NCBI RefSeq assembly: GCF_034424155.1
Contig: NZ_CP139993.1
Location: forward strand, 92,210-156,209
Length of the DNA: 64,000 nt
Direction: 5' to 3'
DNA from: Hafnia alvei
Lineage (GTDB): Bacteria; Pseudomonadota; Gammaproteobacteria; Enterobacterales; Enterobacteriaceae
Under the pieces are notes generated by a model. It made no database searches, was not told the DNA's origin, and worked only from the letters and a program-made list of their open reading frames with translations. Positions 1 to 8,748 of this stretch are shown here, one piece after another (position 1 is the stretch's first letter; every line of letters begins with the position of its first letter). Made by a program: the position numbers and the translations under genes.

Positions 1-651
1 AGTTATTAAAATTGCAAGGTAGCGTTAATAGTGAAGATCGGTAATAACAATTGCACACTATTAATCTTTAATAGTTATAGTGATCATGATTAAAATACCA
101 TTATGTTATCGAATTGAAGCCACTCGACTACGAAATGACATCTTAAGATGATTTTGAGCTGCATATGGATGGATACATTTACTCTCACTCTAAAAATCAA
201 GTCTAAGTTTCATCGTAGTTTATTACCCAGTTTCTCGTCTCCCTAAACGTATATGCATGTCGATACCAAAATCGTTCTATCATCTCATCTTTATATAACA
301 GCATGCTTCCTTGGGCATTTCCGTTGGAATCCCCAAAGACTTTACATTGCCTTGTAATCTTCCTGCAGGCCTTACTGGCTGCGGCTTAGCATACTTATTT
401 GCTTACGGCAGCATCATTATGGGCTGACTAGGGATGTTGCAGATGTCTTGTTTTTTACGTTTATTTCGTTTTTTCCCCAATACTAGCACTGACCGATCAC
501 CGATTTATTCCCCTTCCCTGTTATCATCAAGCTCGGCAAAATGGTCACTAGAAAACGTCTTTTTAATTTATGGCCGGCAGCCGGCGTTGTACCATGACCA
601 CTATTGTACATATTTTGCACTAAACTGCATGAGATTGCGGAGATTAAAAAA
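1..651. other. AT-rich non-coding left edge
   Basis: No convincing gene lies here; the short open frames have no recognisable product. The stretch precedes a plasmid-type tyrosine recombinase and may be the flank of a replicon that lies left of the window. I looked for clear iteron arrays and did not find any. Confidence 0.4.
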
Positions 652-1395
652 TTGAGTCTGATACCCCACAATCTAGAACAGATTTCACGTAGCGCGATCG
701 GTTTACCTGGCAACTATGCGCGCGCAGTTCGACTTCGTGAAATGGCCATCGCCGCCGATCTGGATGTGCCCCGTTATTTGTTGGCACCAGAAATTTCAGT
801 GCTGCTCAGCTATCTTCCCGATTTGCGTCAGCGAGTATTGATTGAAACATTATGGAACACCGGTGCTCGGATCAACGAAGCATTGGCGCTCACACCCAGT
901 GACTTTTTTTTCAACGCGGATATGCCCTTCGTCAGATTGCGAACGTTGAAACAACGGGCACCGCGAACTCGAGGACGTCCGACGAAAGAAGAACAGCAGG
1001 AAGTACCCTTCCGAGCAGTACCTTTACCCGATGAAGATTATGTTCGTCGACTTCAGGAATATTTTGCGACTTTTAGACTGCTGACGCGCCGAGCGACTCC
1101 TATGTGGGAGGTGGCCAGCCAAGAAACACCACGCAACTGGCTAAAAGCGGCAGTTGAGCGCGCTAAAAGTGACAATGTCACATTTTCAGTTCGTCCCATT
1201 ACACCACATACGTTTAGGCACAGCTATGCGGTGCATTTGCTGATGAATGGCATACATATCAAACAGGTTCAGGCATTGATGGGGCATAAAAGGATGGAGA
1301 ACACCGAGGTGTATACGAAAATTTTTGCGCTCGATATAACACCTGATTTAAGTTTTTCCATGTCACCGGCACAGGCCAAATTGCTACTACGCTAA
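652..1395 (+). CDS. Tyrosine site-specific recombinase (ResD / RepFIB-associated integrase type)
   Basis: This is a phage-integrase-family recombinase of about 247 residues. Family knowledge: such enzymes next to IncF-type replicons resolve plasmid multimers by a Tyr-linked strand exchange. Seen: the first catalytic Arg in NTGARINEALAL, the HxxR motif in TPHTFRHSYAVHL, the later His in LMGHKRMENTE and the nucleophile Tyr in VYTKIF, in the correct order. I prefer the TTG at 652 because GGAGA lies about 9 bases upstream; the same frame also has an ATG at 604. The protein is short for a phage integrase but normal for plasmid resolvases. No recombination site was identified next to it. Confidence 0.8.
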   Translation: MSLIPHNLEQISRSAIGLPGNYARAVRLREMAIAADLDVPRYLLAPEISVLLSYLPDLRQRVLIETLWNTGARINEALALTPSDFFFNADMPFVRLRTLKQRAPRTRGRPTKEEQQEVPFRAVPLPDEDYVRRLQEYFATFRLLTRRATPMWEVASQETPRNWLKAAVERAKSDNVTFSVRPITPHTFRHSYAVHLLMNGIHIKQVQALMGHKRMENTEVYTKIFALDITPDLSFSMSPAQAKLLLR

Positions 1396-1966
1396 TCTGA
1401 CACATTAGGAACGTTAAGCTCATCGTCAGTCACAGGAAAGTACGATCAAATTTTTAGTCCAACAGCGGTCGAAACTTTTCTGTGCCAAATACGGACTAAT
1501 TTAAGGCTTTTCCTGATTCATCAGAAACGTTGACACGCTCTTTTGCTGCCCAATACTTATACTTAATTTAGTACTTTTAATACTTTTATTTAATTACCCA
1601 CTCGGCATACCACCTCAACACCATTAAATATAATAGTTTTTTATACTTGAATAGTATTGTAATATAGTGAAGTGTCTAACGATGGTTTTTTTAAATAATT
1701 CACCTGCTATTTAAATACATTATTTTCATGCTAACAATTATTTTTACCTTACTGCTGAAATAGGATATATCATTTTTTTCAATTATAGATACTTGTTAAT
1801 CCAAACTTTATTTAAACTCTTAAATTATTCGAGGTTTTATTGACATATATTTAAACGTCTGTTAAACAACACTAGAATTAAATTTTTAAACACCTTGTTA
1901 TTGATTATCAAGTTCATGTAGTATTTCTATAGAGAATAATTATTTTATTTATACAAAGGTATTGCA
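1396..1966. other. AT-rich intergenic region
   Basis: About 570 bases of very AT-rich sequence without a supportable ORF. It probably holds the promoter of the DinI-like gene downstream. I looked for a LexA box (CTGT-N8-ACAG) and did not find one. Confidence 0.4.
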
Positions 1967-2221
1967 ATGTTTATCGAGATTGAAATTTCTAATGAAGAAA
2001 TAAAAAATATACCCCAAAAAAAATATGATGAATATACATCAGAACTAAGATCTAGGATTGGGGAAGTTTATCCAGATAGTAAGATTTTCATACTCACTTC
2101 TGACAATGACGTAACACTTTGCACAGTAGATGGATTTCATGATAATAATTCGGTACATCTTATTACTCACGAGATCCAAAAAGATGTGTTCAATCATGGA
2201 TATTGGCGTAATAATTTATGA
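1967..2221 (+). CDS. DinI-like family protein
   Basis: An 84-residue acidic protein. Its start (MFIEIEISNEE), the central SELRSRIGEVYPDSKIFI block and the HEIQKDVFNHGYW tail follow the pattern of DinI/ImpC/MsgA-type proteins. In that family, DinI binds and modulates RecA during the SOS response, and plasmid copies are common. Expected fold: beta-beta-alpha-beta-alpha. A weak AAGGT lies a few bases before the ATG. The SOS link is inferred from the family, since no LexA box is visible upstream. Low GC content suggests separate acquisition. Confidence 0.6.
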   Translation: MFIEIEISNEEIKNIPQKKYDEYTSELRSRIGEVYPDSKIFILTSDNDVTLCTVDGFHDNNSVHLITHEIQKDVFNHGYWRNNL

Positions 2222-2597
2222 AATGCGGAACATTCATAAATGCTCAACAACGATATTTTATATGACGCAATCAGATTTAATGACGTTCTGAATACTCTAA
2301 GTAACTAAAGCCCGTAGACTTTCATTTTACGGGCAATACATTAAATCACACAACTATTAATTACTTATAAAACTATTATCTGCATTAATAAATATGTACC
2401 TATTTATCCAAAATAGGTCATTATCACAATCATCAAAACATATTATGTCATGCCTATTGAAATAATATGTTTTAAATATTCATTGATTTGTCGATATGTA
2501 ATCTTGAGATTTACATAAACTCACTATGAATAATGTTAATTTCTATCGAACAATAGTCATCTTCTTGTCACTATGTTTTTTTGCAAAAAAATATTCT
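2222..2597. other. Convergent intergenic region with a possible hairpin
   Basis: AT-rich spacer between the DinI-like gene (+) and the LuxR-type gene (-). A stem GCCCGTA/TACGGGC at 2310-2316 and 2328-2334 could end the plus-strand transcript, but there is no strong T-run. Nothing else is evident. Confidence 0.4.
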
Positions 2598-3248
2598 TCA
2601 ATGCATGTTTTCTATATTTAGAAATTGATCTAATTTATGCATTCCCTTCTTTCGGTGAGTATATATAGTCTTTATCGATAGATTAAGAATAACTGACTGA
2701 TCTTTGACAGAAATTCCATGATAATGATAGTTTAACACATCTAGTTCTCTTGCAGTAAATCCTTCAAAGATTTTTCCATTTTTTTTCTCCTCAATATTTG
2801 CAGCTTCTTTTAATAAAATTGAGGTGTCAGAAAATATTCTTTGAGCACCATGAGAAATATCGACGACCTGAATACTTTCAAAAAAACTATCATCGTGAAT
2901 TCCTCCCCTCATCATGCGATATAGCCAACTAACTGATATGCATGAGTATAATCTGATGCTTCCTTTTCTTTTCAACTTGTTTATGAAGCTAATACATTCT
3001 TTCAATGTACGTAAAATTGAGCATATATCACCATCAAAACATACTGAGAGCGAAGCATCCCTATTCTGATTGAATATATCAATATATTTAGTTTCTTTTG
3101 CATTATCCTTAAATATAACTCTCTTAGTTTCTATACCTTCCATATTTGAGATTAATTTATACCCTTGATATAGATAGTCACAGGGACTAATAACACATAT
3201 AAGTTTTGACGGATTCGATTTAGATAAACTGTCTGAATTATTACTCAT
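2598..3248 (-). CDS. LuxR-family (GerE-type HTH) transcriptional regulator
   Basis: About 216 residues. The C-terminal 60 residues form a LuxR/GerE helix-turn-helix: FTARELDVLNYHYHGISVKD followed by LSIKTIYTHRKKGMHKL. The N-terminal part looks like a receiver-like or ligand-free domain (starts LICVISPCDYLYQGYKLI), without an obvious phosphoacceptor Asp pocket, as in many fimbrial or capsule regulators of enterobacteria. I chose the ATG at 3248 because GAAGGGAGA lies just upstream at the right spacing; a longer reading frame starting at 3278 lacks this. Target genes are unknown and the neighbours give no hint. It is AT-rich compared with the metal cluster. Confidence 0.7.
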   Translation of the reverse strand: MSNNSDSLSKSNPSKLICVISPCDYLYQGYKLISNMEGIETKRVIFKDNAKETKYIDIFNQNRDASLSVCFDGDICSILRTLKECISFINKLKRKGSIRLYSCISVSWLYRMMRGGIHDDSFFESIQVVDISHGAQRIFSDTSILLKEAANIEEKKNGKIFEGFTARELDVLNYHYHGISVKDQSVILNLSIKTIYTHRKKGMHKLDQFLNIENMH

Positions 3249-3437
3249 CACATTCTCCCTTCTAAATATTTCATACAAACAAATACAAAGCCCCTATTGT
3301 ATATTTTATTGGGATATGTAAACAAAATTCAGTAAGCTTCAATTATAGTTTTATTTTTCTATTTTTGGAAATACATTCGAATATAAAAATATAAATTCAG
3401 AAAAACCTTTCATGAAAAAATGGGTAATGACTCCAAC

Positions 3438-3941
3438 TTATTGATAGTGTTTTATGTTCAGATAATGCCCGATGACTTTGTCATGCAGCTCCACCGATTT
3501 TGAGAACGACAGCGACTTCCGTCCCAGCCGTGCCAGGTGCTGCCTCAGATTCAGGTTATGCCGCTCAATTCGCTGCGTATATCGCTTGCTGATTACGTGC
3601 AGCTTTCCCTTCAGGCGGGATTCATACAGCGGCCAGCCATCCGTCATCCATATCACCACGTCAAAGAGTGACAGCAGGCTCATAAGACGCCCCAGCGTCG
3701 CCATAGTGCGTTCACCGAATACGTGCGCAACAACCGTCTTCCGGAGCCTGTCATACGCGTAAAACAGCCAGCGCTGGCGCGATTTAGCCCCGACATAGCC
3801 CCACTGTTCGTCCATTTCCGCGCAGACGATGACGTCACTGCCCGGCTGTATGCGCGAGGTTACCGACTGCGGCCTGAGTTTTTTAAGTGACGTAAAATCG
3901 TGTTGAGGCCAACGCCCATAATGCGGGCAGTTGCCCGGCAT
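3438..3941 (-). CDS. insB: IS1 transposase catalytic part (InsB)
   Basis: Encodes the DDE catalytic half of IS1 transposase ([20 protein letters not shown], then [11 protein letters not shown] and the [20 protein letters not shown] helix). In IS1 the active enzyme is an InsA-InsB' fusion made by -1 frameshifting on an A-rich slippery site where the two frames overlap, here 3860-3941. The frame shown includes upstream residues in the overlap; the classical InsB start is internal. No stops disrupt it, so it is probably functional. Confidence 0.93.
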
Positions 3942-4135
3942 CCAACGCCATTCATGGCCATATCAATGATTTTCTGGTGCGTACCGGGTTGAGAAGCGGT
4001 GTAAGTGAACTGCAGTTGCCATGTTTTACGGCAGTGAGAGCAGAGATAGCGCTGATGTCCGGCGGTGCTTTTGCCGTTACGCACCACCCCGTCAGTAGCT
4101 GAACAGGAGGGACAGCTGATAGAAACAGAAGCCAC
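3860..4135 (-). CDS. insA: IS1 protein InsA
   Basis: A 91-residue DNA-binding protein with an N-terminal zinc finger ([15 protein letters not shown], then [11 protein letters not shown]) and a helix-turn-helix ([22 protein letters not shown]). InsA binds the IS1 ends and represses transposition; it also forms the N-terminus of the frameshifted InsAB' transposase. Full length and intact. Confidence 0.93.
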
Positions 4136-4210
4136 TGGAGCACCTCAAAAACACCATCATACACTAAATCAGTAAGTTGGCAGCATCACCCGGTCATGCA
4201 GTCCAGCCCG

Positions 4211-4303
4211 CCGCTGCATGGAGACGCACTTATGTGCCATCGCACAAAAGCTCGAACAAAAAGGTATTGAGAAGGGAATTTTGACGTAAATCCGCCACTA
4301 ATC
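4211..4303 (+). pseudogene. Remnant of an Rpn-type nuclease gene
   Basis: The plus strand still encodes pieces matching the C-terminal part of the intact gene at 10544-11473: GDALM, then in another frame IAQKLEQKGIEKG, then the last bases before the stop (ATCCGCCACTAA). One frameshift separates the first two pieces, and the Gly/Arg/Glu-rich tail is deleted. IS1 removed the front part. It is convergent with the DUF2913 gene, exactly as at 9936-11473, which shows this pairing is old. Confidence 0.7.
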
Positions 4304-4899
4304 TACACTCCCTGCCTGACCATCAAAACATACTGATGGGGCAGGGAAATATCACTCACGGTTTCCGCCTGCCAACCACAACGATTTAGCAGTCCTTCAA
4401 GGTCGGCCACACGACCACTTAGACGCGCCATCAGTGGGTTAACCTGCCAACCATCATCATCAAATGCTACATCGAGGTTACTATGCGTGAGATGGATCGA
4501 ATTGTCTTCCGTCTTTAGAGGCACGGCATATCGACCGGACCATTCTCGGTCGCTCAACAGGCGGTAATTCCAATGCATATCCTTCGCCGTTTCTAGGGCA
4601 TACGTCAGCCGGAACAGATCATTCTGATTAGACAACTCGCCTGTACAGGAACGCCAAAGATAGTTCAATTTAGTGGACAGTTTTGCTCTTACACCCAGTT
4701 GGCGCCCTTGTTGCAGAAGCCACTCGATGTCGCGAGCGACATCACGCGAAAATCGCCGTTGCTTTAGTGCAGTCGCCAACCAGCGGGTGAGAAAAATATT
4801 TTCCTGTGCTGGAGAGAGAACGCCACTATCCTGCTTGGCCAGCGCAAGTGCTACCAGTGCACACCATGCCAAATGGCCCGATTTTTCTGTCAATGTCAT
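4303..4899 (-). CDS. DUF2913 family protein (copy 1)
   Basis: A 198-residue protein of unknown function, recognised as DUF2913-like from its start MTLTEKSGHLAWCALVALAL and the conserved FLTRWLATALKQRRFSRDV, CTGELSNQNDLFRLTYALE and MHWNYRLLSDREWSGR blocks. No catalytic motif or signal peptide is visible. It is nearly identical to copy 3 at 40901-41518 except at the very end, where this copy stops after VRQGV. It follows an HNH remnant on the same strand. The family is common on enterobacterial plasmids; its role is unknown to me. Confidence 0.75.
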   Translation of the reverse strand: MTLTEKSGHLAWCALVALALAKQDSGVLSPAQENIFLTRWLATALKQRRFSRDVARDIEWLLQQGRQLGVRAKLSTKLNYLWRSCTGELSNQNDLFRLTYALETAKDMHWNYRLLSDREWSGRYAVPLKTEDNSIHLTHSNLDVAFDDDGWQVNPLMARLSGRVADLEGLLNRCGWQAETVSDISLPHQYVLMVRQGV

Positions 4900-5093
4900 T
4901 GTTTACTCTTTTCCTTATATTCTGCCGGCAATATTTTGGCAGCTTCAACCTTATCTCCTAATTGCGGAGCATCTTACGGAGGTCATCCACAGTCAAAGGT
5001 CTAGCCTCATTGCCTCGATGAATCATGGCATGGCAGTTCGAACACAACGGGACCAGATCAGTGACAGGATTTATGCAGTATCCTTCACCTAAC
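4308..5093 (-). repeat. Inverted repeat of 40707-41492 (HNH tail plus DUF2913)
   Basis: About 786 bases here are a near-identical inverted copy of 40707-41492. Identity begins within the HNH gene (GTTAGGTGAAGG) and ends at the DUF2913 C-terminus (CAGGCAGGGAG). Inverted copies 36 kb apart could support recombinational inversion of the intervening copper/silver island. Confidence 0.85.
4958..5093 (-). pseudogene. C-terminal remnant of an HNH endonuclease gene
   Basis: The minus strand encodes only the last 45 or so residues of the HNH protein found at 40366-40842 (GEGYCINPVTDLVPLCPNCH and onward to LRKMLRN). Sequence left of the breakpoint near 5093 is unrelated and leads into the cbpA upstream region. 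The fragment keeps the CPNCH metal-binding part but not the first half of the domain, so it is not functional. Confidence 0.8.
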
Positions 5094-5249
5094 ATTTTAT
5101 CTGTTGGCTGCCTAAAAAAACCGGCCGCGCCACTTTTGATGACTTTTCACCGTTAACGCGACACAACCCGTGACAATACCCCTAAGCTTAATGATAGTAT
5201 TTATCTAAAGGTTCCCTTCATCCTAATTTGTTTTACGCGAGATAACGCA

Positions 5250-6167
5250 ATGGAATTAAAGGATTATTATGCCATTATGGGCGTGAAGCCGACAGACGAT
5301 CTCAAGACAATCAAGACCGCCTATCGCCGATTGGCTCGTAAGTTCCATCCCGATGTCAGTAAAGAACCTGATACCGAAGCCCGATTTAAAGAAGTGGCGG
5401 AAGCGTGGAAGGTTCTGAGTGATAAGCAGCGCCGAGCCGAGTATGACCAGTTGTGGCTGCACCGAAACGATCCTCAATTCCAACAATTCCAGCAACGAGA
5501 AGGGCAAAGCTACAGCCCTGAAGATTTTGACGATATCTTCTCGTCGATCTTTGGCCAACATGGCCGGCAGTCGCGGCAGCGTCCTGCTGCTCGTGGTCAT
5601 GATTTGGAGATTGAAGTTGCGATATTCCTCGAAGAAACGCAAGAGGAACATAAACGCACCATCAGCTACAACCTACCTGAATACAATGCTTTTGGCATGG
5701 TTGAACGGGAAATCCCTAAAACGCTGAATGTTAAAATTCCTGCCGGTGTTGGCAATGGCCAGCGTATTCGCTTGAAAGGGCAGGGGACGCCGGGTGAGAA
5801 CGGTGGGCCAAATGGCGATCTGTGGCTGGTGATCCGTATTGCTCCACATCCATTATTTGATATCGTCAATCAGGATTTGGAAATTGTGGTTCCGCTCGCC
5901 CCTTGGGAGGCTGCTCTGGGCGCTAAAGTGGCCGTGCCTACGTTGAAAGATAGCATTCTGCTAACCATTCCTGCCGGGAGTCAGACTGGACAGCGGTTAC
6001 GTATTAAAGGTAAAGGCTTAGTCAGTAAAAATCATACAGGCGATCTGTATGCCGTCATCAAAATCGTGATGCCGCCAAAACCAGACAGCGAAAGTGCAGC
6101 TTTATGGCAGCAATTGGCGAACGTTCAGTCGTCCTTTGATCCACGTAAAGAGTGGGGGAAAGCATAA
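5250..6167 (+). CDS. cbpA: Curved DNA-binding protein / DnaJ-type co-chaperone CbpA
   Basis: A 305-residue type II Hsp40. The J domain is at residues 1-70 ([20 protein letters not shown], with the HPD motif in FHPDVSKEP). A Gln/Arg-rich linker follows, then two C-terminal beta-sandwich substrate-binding domains ([19 protein letters not shown] and [19 protein letters not shown]). No zinc finger, as expected for CbpA. In E. coli it is a DnaK co-chaperone and nucleoid protein of stationary phase. It overlaps cbpM by one base, as in chromosomal loci. Finding a cbpAM pair between plasmid fragments suggests capture of a chromosomal segment. Confidence 0.95.
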   Translation: MELKDYYAIMGVKPTDDLKTIKTAYRRLARKFHPDVSKEPDTEARFKEVAEAWKVLSDKQRRAEYDQLWLHRNDPQFQQFQQREGQSYSPEDFDDIFSSIFGQHGRQSRQRPAARGHDLEIEVAIFLEETQEEHKRTISYNLPEYNAFGMVEREIPKTLNVKIPAGVGNGQRIRLKGQGTPGENGGPNGDLWLVIRIAPHPLFDIVNQDLEIVVPLAPWEAALGAKVAVPTLKDSILLTIPAGSQTGQRLRIKGKGLVSKNHTGDLYAVIKIVMPPKPDSESAALWQQLANVQSSFDPRKEWGKA

Positions 6168-6472
6168 TGGCTAATGTCACCGTCACTTTCACCATTACCG
6201 AGTTTTGCCTGCATACCGGAGTCTCGGAAGAAGAACTGAACGAGATTGTTGGGCTAGGCGTAGTTGAACCGAGTGATTATGAATCAGCAATATGGCTATT
6301 TGATGACCACGCCGTTACCGTTGTACTGCGAGCTTTACGCCTTCGGCAAGAGCTGGCGCTAGACTGGCCGGGTATCGCGGTTGCGCTAACGTTGTTGGAG
6401 GAAAATACCCAACTACGTCAGGAGAATCGACTGCTGCGGCAGAGGCTCTCACACTTCATTGCACACCCATAG
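6167..6472 (+). CDS. cbpM: Chaperone modulator CbpM
   Basis: A 101-residue MerR-like protein that binds the J domain of CbpA and blocks both its co-chaperone and DNA-binding activities. Seen: the start [20 protein letters not shown], the conserved [13 protein letters not shown] segment and a C-terminal leucine-rich coiled coil ([20 protein letters not shown]). Start chosen at 6167 because its ATG overlaps the cbpA stop (TAATG), giving translational coupling and the normal family length. Confidence 0.95.
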   Translation: MANVTVTFTITEFCLHTGVSEEELNEIVGLGVVEPSDYESAIWLFDDHAVTVVLRALRLRQELALDWPGIAVALTLLEENTQLRQENRLLRQRLSHFIAHP

Positions 6473-6555
6473 TAAAAACGTTGAAGATTAAGGGGCCGCA
6501 TATTGCGGCTCTGTCGCATTAAACCATTAGAGGGGTTTGAAGCCCAACTGTACGG

Positions 6556-6579
6556 AAACGTACGCTAAGTACGTTTTTT
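6556..6579 (+). terminator. Rho-independent terminator after cbpAM
   Basis: Perfect stem AAACGTAC/GTACGTTT with a 5-base loop followed by a T-run to 6579. A second stem, GCCGCA/TGCGGC at 6495-6509, lies closer to cbpM. Together they close the cbpAM transcript. Confidence 0.8.
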
Positions 6580-6646
6580 GAGCGCCATGGGCGGCTAATG
6601 ATAACGAGAGCGTTGTTTACGCTTTTCATTGATACCCGTAGTCATA

Positions 6647-6755
6647 GGGGTCAGTTTGGATATCGAAAATTATTGTACGTTAAGGTTATTTTTTGTACCT
6701 CTGAGCTACGGTAAAGCTTGACCACTTTGACAGGCAGCTTTGAGCGAGCAGCGGA
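6647..6755 (+). mobile_element. Orphan end of a Tn3-family transposon
   Basis: A 38-bp Tn3-type terminal repeat (begins GGGGTCAGTTTGG, ends GTACGTTAAG) at 6647-6684, plus about 70 bases of subterminal sequence. The same end, in the same orientation, starts the transposon at 60281; the two match from GGGGTC to GCGGA with few differences. No matching transposase is attached here because IS91-type sequence begins right after it, so this is a truncated relic or one end of a rearranged copy. Confidence 0.85.
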
Positions 6756-6756
6756 A

Positions 6757-8590
6757 GTTCATGGTTAGGAAACTGAAAGTTGTTTTTACCCTGTTTTCAG
6801 GGCGTTAGCTTCTTATGCTGATGAGCGATCCTCTGTTTTATCCGGCTGCGGTTGTATAAATTCACAGTGCTTCGGTGGTTTATTATTCAATTTTATGATT
6901 TTAAGCAGATCTTCCCTATGCCGCCTGTTGTAACCATCGTCGTTTCTTAAATTCCTGACGCCGCATCTCCAGTAATTTATCTGCCCTGATACCCGCTTCC
7001 GCACAGTTGAAGACCATTCTGCTGCCACACAGCACACACTGGTACGGATCTATCCGGGTAAACTGCTTCATCAAAGACGCAAAGCCTGGTTTTGGCGGTT
7101 TCTCCTTCTCCTTTATGTCCAGTGCCGCATACACCTCCGGCAGTAAAGCCCCCCGTTTCCGGTTGGCCAGAAAGCCGTAATACCGCACCATTTTAAAATG
7201 TCGTGAGGGGATATGGCTGATATAGCGCATCAGCATCTCCTCCTGGCTCAGATATTGGATTTTATGCTGACCTGTCCGGTGGTCATAGTAATGATGAACC
7301 ACTGTCCGGCCACTGTAGTGGCGTAATTTGGAGGCTGCAACAGGTGGCCGTTTCAGGTAACGGCCGAGATAATTGACGTTTTGCCGTGCGTGCTTTGTCT
7401 TCTTGGCAAAGTGAATTTTCCATCGCCGCTGATATTGTGATTCTAAAAACTGGCACCATTCCCTGTAGTCGCGGATATGCCTGTAGCCTGCGGCGGCTAA
7501 ATCCAGCGAAGCATAGTGCTGACGAAGCAGGGCAATGACAGCCTGACGCCAGTAACGCTCAGCCACCTTTTTTTTAAAGAAAACTGAGCGCCAGACGCCG
7601 TGTTTGCGGCATAACCCGCCACGGGTGACGGATAAATGGATATGCGGATGCTGGTTAAGCTGGCGTCCGTAAGTGTGCAGGGCGGCAAATAGCCCGATTT
7701 CAATGCCCATCTTTTCCGCCCATTTCAGGAGGGTATAGGCAGCACAAGCAAACAACTGATTGAGTAACGGCCAGTTAAGATTAAACGCCGGCCAGAGTTT
7801 ATCGGGCATGGTAAAGGTGATGTGCTGCCATTCGCAGTCGGGGAGGATGTGTTGCTGCTCTGCTATCCATTGCTCGGTGGCTTTCATGCCGCAGGCGCTG
7901 CAGCCTTTACTTTTGCAGCTCTGACAGAAATATTTGGTGTGGGTGCAGTGAGCAGACTCACAGCAATAACGGCGTATCCCCATGGCACCGGTGCCGCAGG
8001 CGAGCATGCGCTCAATGACCAGTTTGGTCCATTCGGGGATAGTATGACCGCGATTGATGAGAAGACGATCCCAGCCGTCATCAATCTGAAAGAGGAGTTT
8101 TGCGGGGCGAGGAATATACATGCACCGGATTATAACGGGAGATGGTTACTGAAAACAGCCATTGACTTACAGAGTCTTAGCTCCGCCGCAGGCGGCTATT
8201 GTTCTCAATACAGCCCCCGGGCACCGGCCTTGCCGGCGCCACGGCTCCGGAAATCACGCCCTGTACGTCGCAAGCGCCGTACAGCCCGCTCACCGGAGTT
8301 AAAAGGGCTTAATGAAACCACATCATGGTTATAAGCGGGTTATGGCTTAGCAGGGCGAAGGGATGGATTGCTGGAACCTATCAACAGCGTAACCGGCTGC
8401 GCCGGGCTACGGCGCCATTAACAACCATGTTCTGGTCAACTTCTGAGGGCGCCTCTATGCGCCTTTGGCGCATTCCCGGAATGCCTGCGCGCTGCTCGGC
8501 ATTCTTAACCCGAATATTGAAGCAGCATTTCCGGCTACGCCGGGTCCCGGCGCCACTCACCATCAGTATTCTGTTTACCACCTGCTGGCG
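6757..8590 (-). mobile_element. IS91-family element, boundaries approximate
   Basis: Contains one intact IS91-type transposase. Such elements move by rolling-circle (HUH) transposition, target a GTTC/GAAC tetranucleotide and make no target duplication; a GTTC occurs at 6757-6760, just where the Tn3 end breaks off. The right boundary is a guess. GC-rich hairpins after the transposase gene could be the oriIS-side structure. Confidence 0.55.
6916..8121 (-). CDS. IS91-family transposase (HUH rolling-circle)
   Basis: A 401-residue transposase. Zinc-binding cysteines lie in residues about 50-80 (YCCESAHC, YFCQSCKSKGCSACG). The HUH motif is HPHIHLSVTRGG and the catalytic Tyr region is NVNYLGRYLKRPP. 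A second Cys motif, YQCVLCGSRM, is near the end. Start at 8121 gives MYIPRPAKLLFQ, typical of the family. It nicks single-stranded DNA at oriIS and can mobilise adjacent genes by one-ended transposition. No frameshift is seen, so it may be active. Confidence 0.9.
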   Translation of the reverse strand: MYIPRPAKLLFQIDDGWDRLLINRGHTIPEWTKLVIERMLACGTGAMGIRRYCCESAHCTHTKYFCQSCKSKGCSACGMKATEQWIAEQQHILPDCEWQHITFTMPDKLWPAFNLNWPLLNQLFACAAYTLLKWAEKMGIEIGLFAALHTYGRQLNQHPHIHLSVTRGGLCRKHGVWRSVFFKKKVAERYWRQAVIALLRQHYASLDLAAAGYRHIRDYREWCQFLESQYQRRWKIHFAKKTKHARQNVNYLGRYLKRPPVAASKLRHYSGRTVVHHYYDHRTGQHKIQYLSQEEMLMRYISHIPSRHFKMVRYYGFLANRKRGALLPEVYAALDIKEKEKPPKPGFASLMKQFTRIDPYQCVLCGSRMVFNCAEAGIRADKLLEMRRQEFKKRRWLQQAA

Positions 8591-8748
8591 CCTCCATGCC
8601 GCCTGGCGGCATTCGTGACCACAGCTTATGCTCAGCAGTAGAAATACTGACGTTAAGCCTCTGCCGTAGTATATTTTCGCGATTATCCTTAGCTATGCTA
8701 AGGCTGGCCGGACGTGATCAGGACTAATATGACCATCAGGGAAAGCAT
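8122..8748. other. GC-rich non-coding spacer with hairpins
   Basis: No gene supported. The stretch has several GC-rich inverted repeats (around CCGCCGCAGGCGG near 8188 and CACCGGCCTTGCCGGCGCC near 8222) and the partial tandem repeat described separately. The upstream region of the frameshifted gene at 8749, with GGGAAAGC before its ATG, is at the right end. Confidence 0.5.
8389..8630. repeat. Two degenerate copies of a GC-rich hairpin unit
   Basis: Two adjacent units of about 110-140 bases share the order CCGGCTRCGCCGGG, CGGCGCCA, TTCTG, GGCGCCTC and a GGCGCATTC/GGCGGCATTC block. The first unit begins near 8392 and the second near 8530. Each can fold into strong hairpins. They may be rolling-circle terminal structures of IS91-type elements or a decayed array; I do not recognise the unit. 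Confidence 0.5.

Larger units (their letters stand above)
3423..4190 (-). mobile_element. IS1: IS1 family insertion sequence, complete
   Basis: The element runs from GGTAATGACTCC at the left to GCAGCATCACC at the right, 768 bases, the exact classical IS1 length, and carries insA and insB'. The flanking 9-mers (GAAAAAATG left, CGGTCATGC right) are not a direct repeat, so this copy has been through an adjacent deletion or recombination after insertion. The right end abuts an Rpn nuclease remnant. Confidence 0.95.

Noticed and set aside
434..713. Short open frames on both strands at the left edge (73 and 76 codons)
   Set aside because: They overlap each other and the integrase upstream region, lack ribosome sites and resemble no family.
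1396..1966. Possible SOS box before the DinI-like gene
   Set aside because: No CTGT-N8-ACAG match found.
4673..5092. 139-codon plus-strand frame antisense to DUF2913
   Set aside because: It is the shadow of a real gene and recurs at every DUF2913 copy in the same relation.
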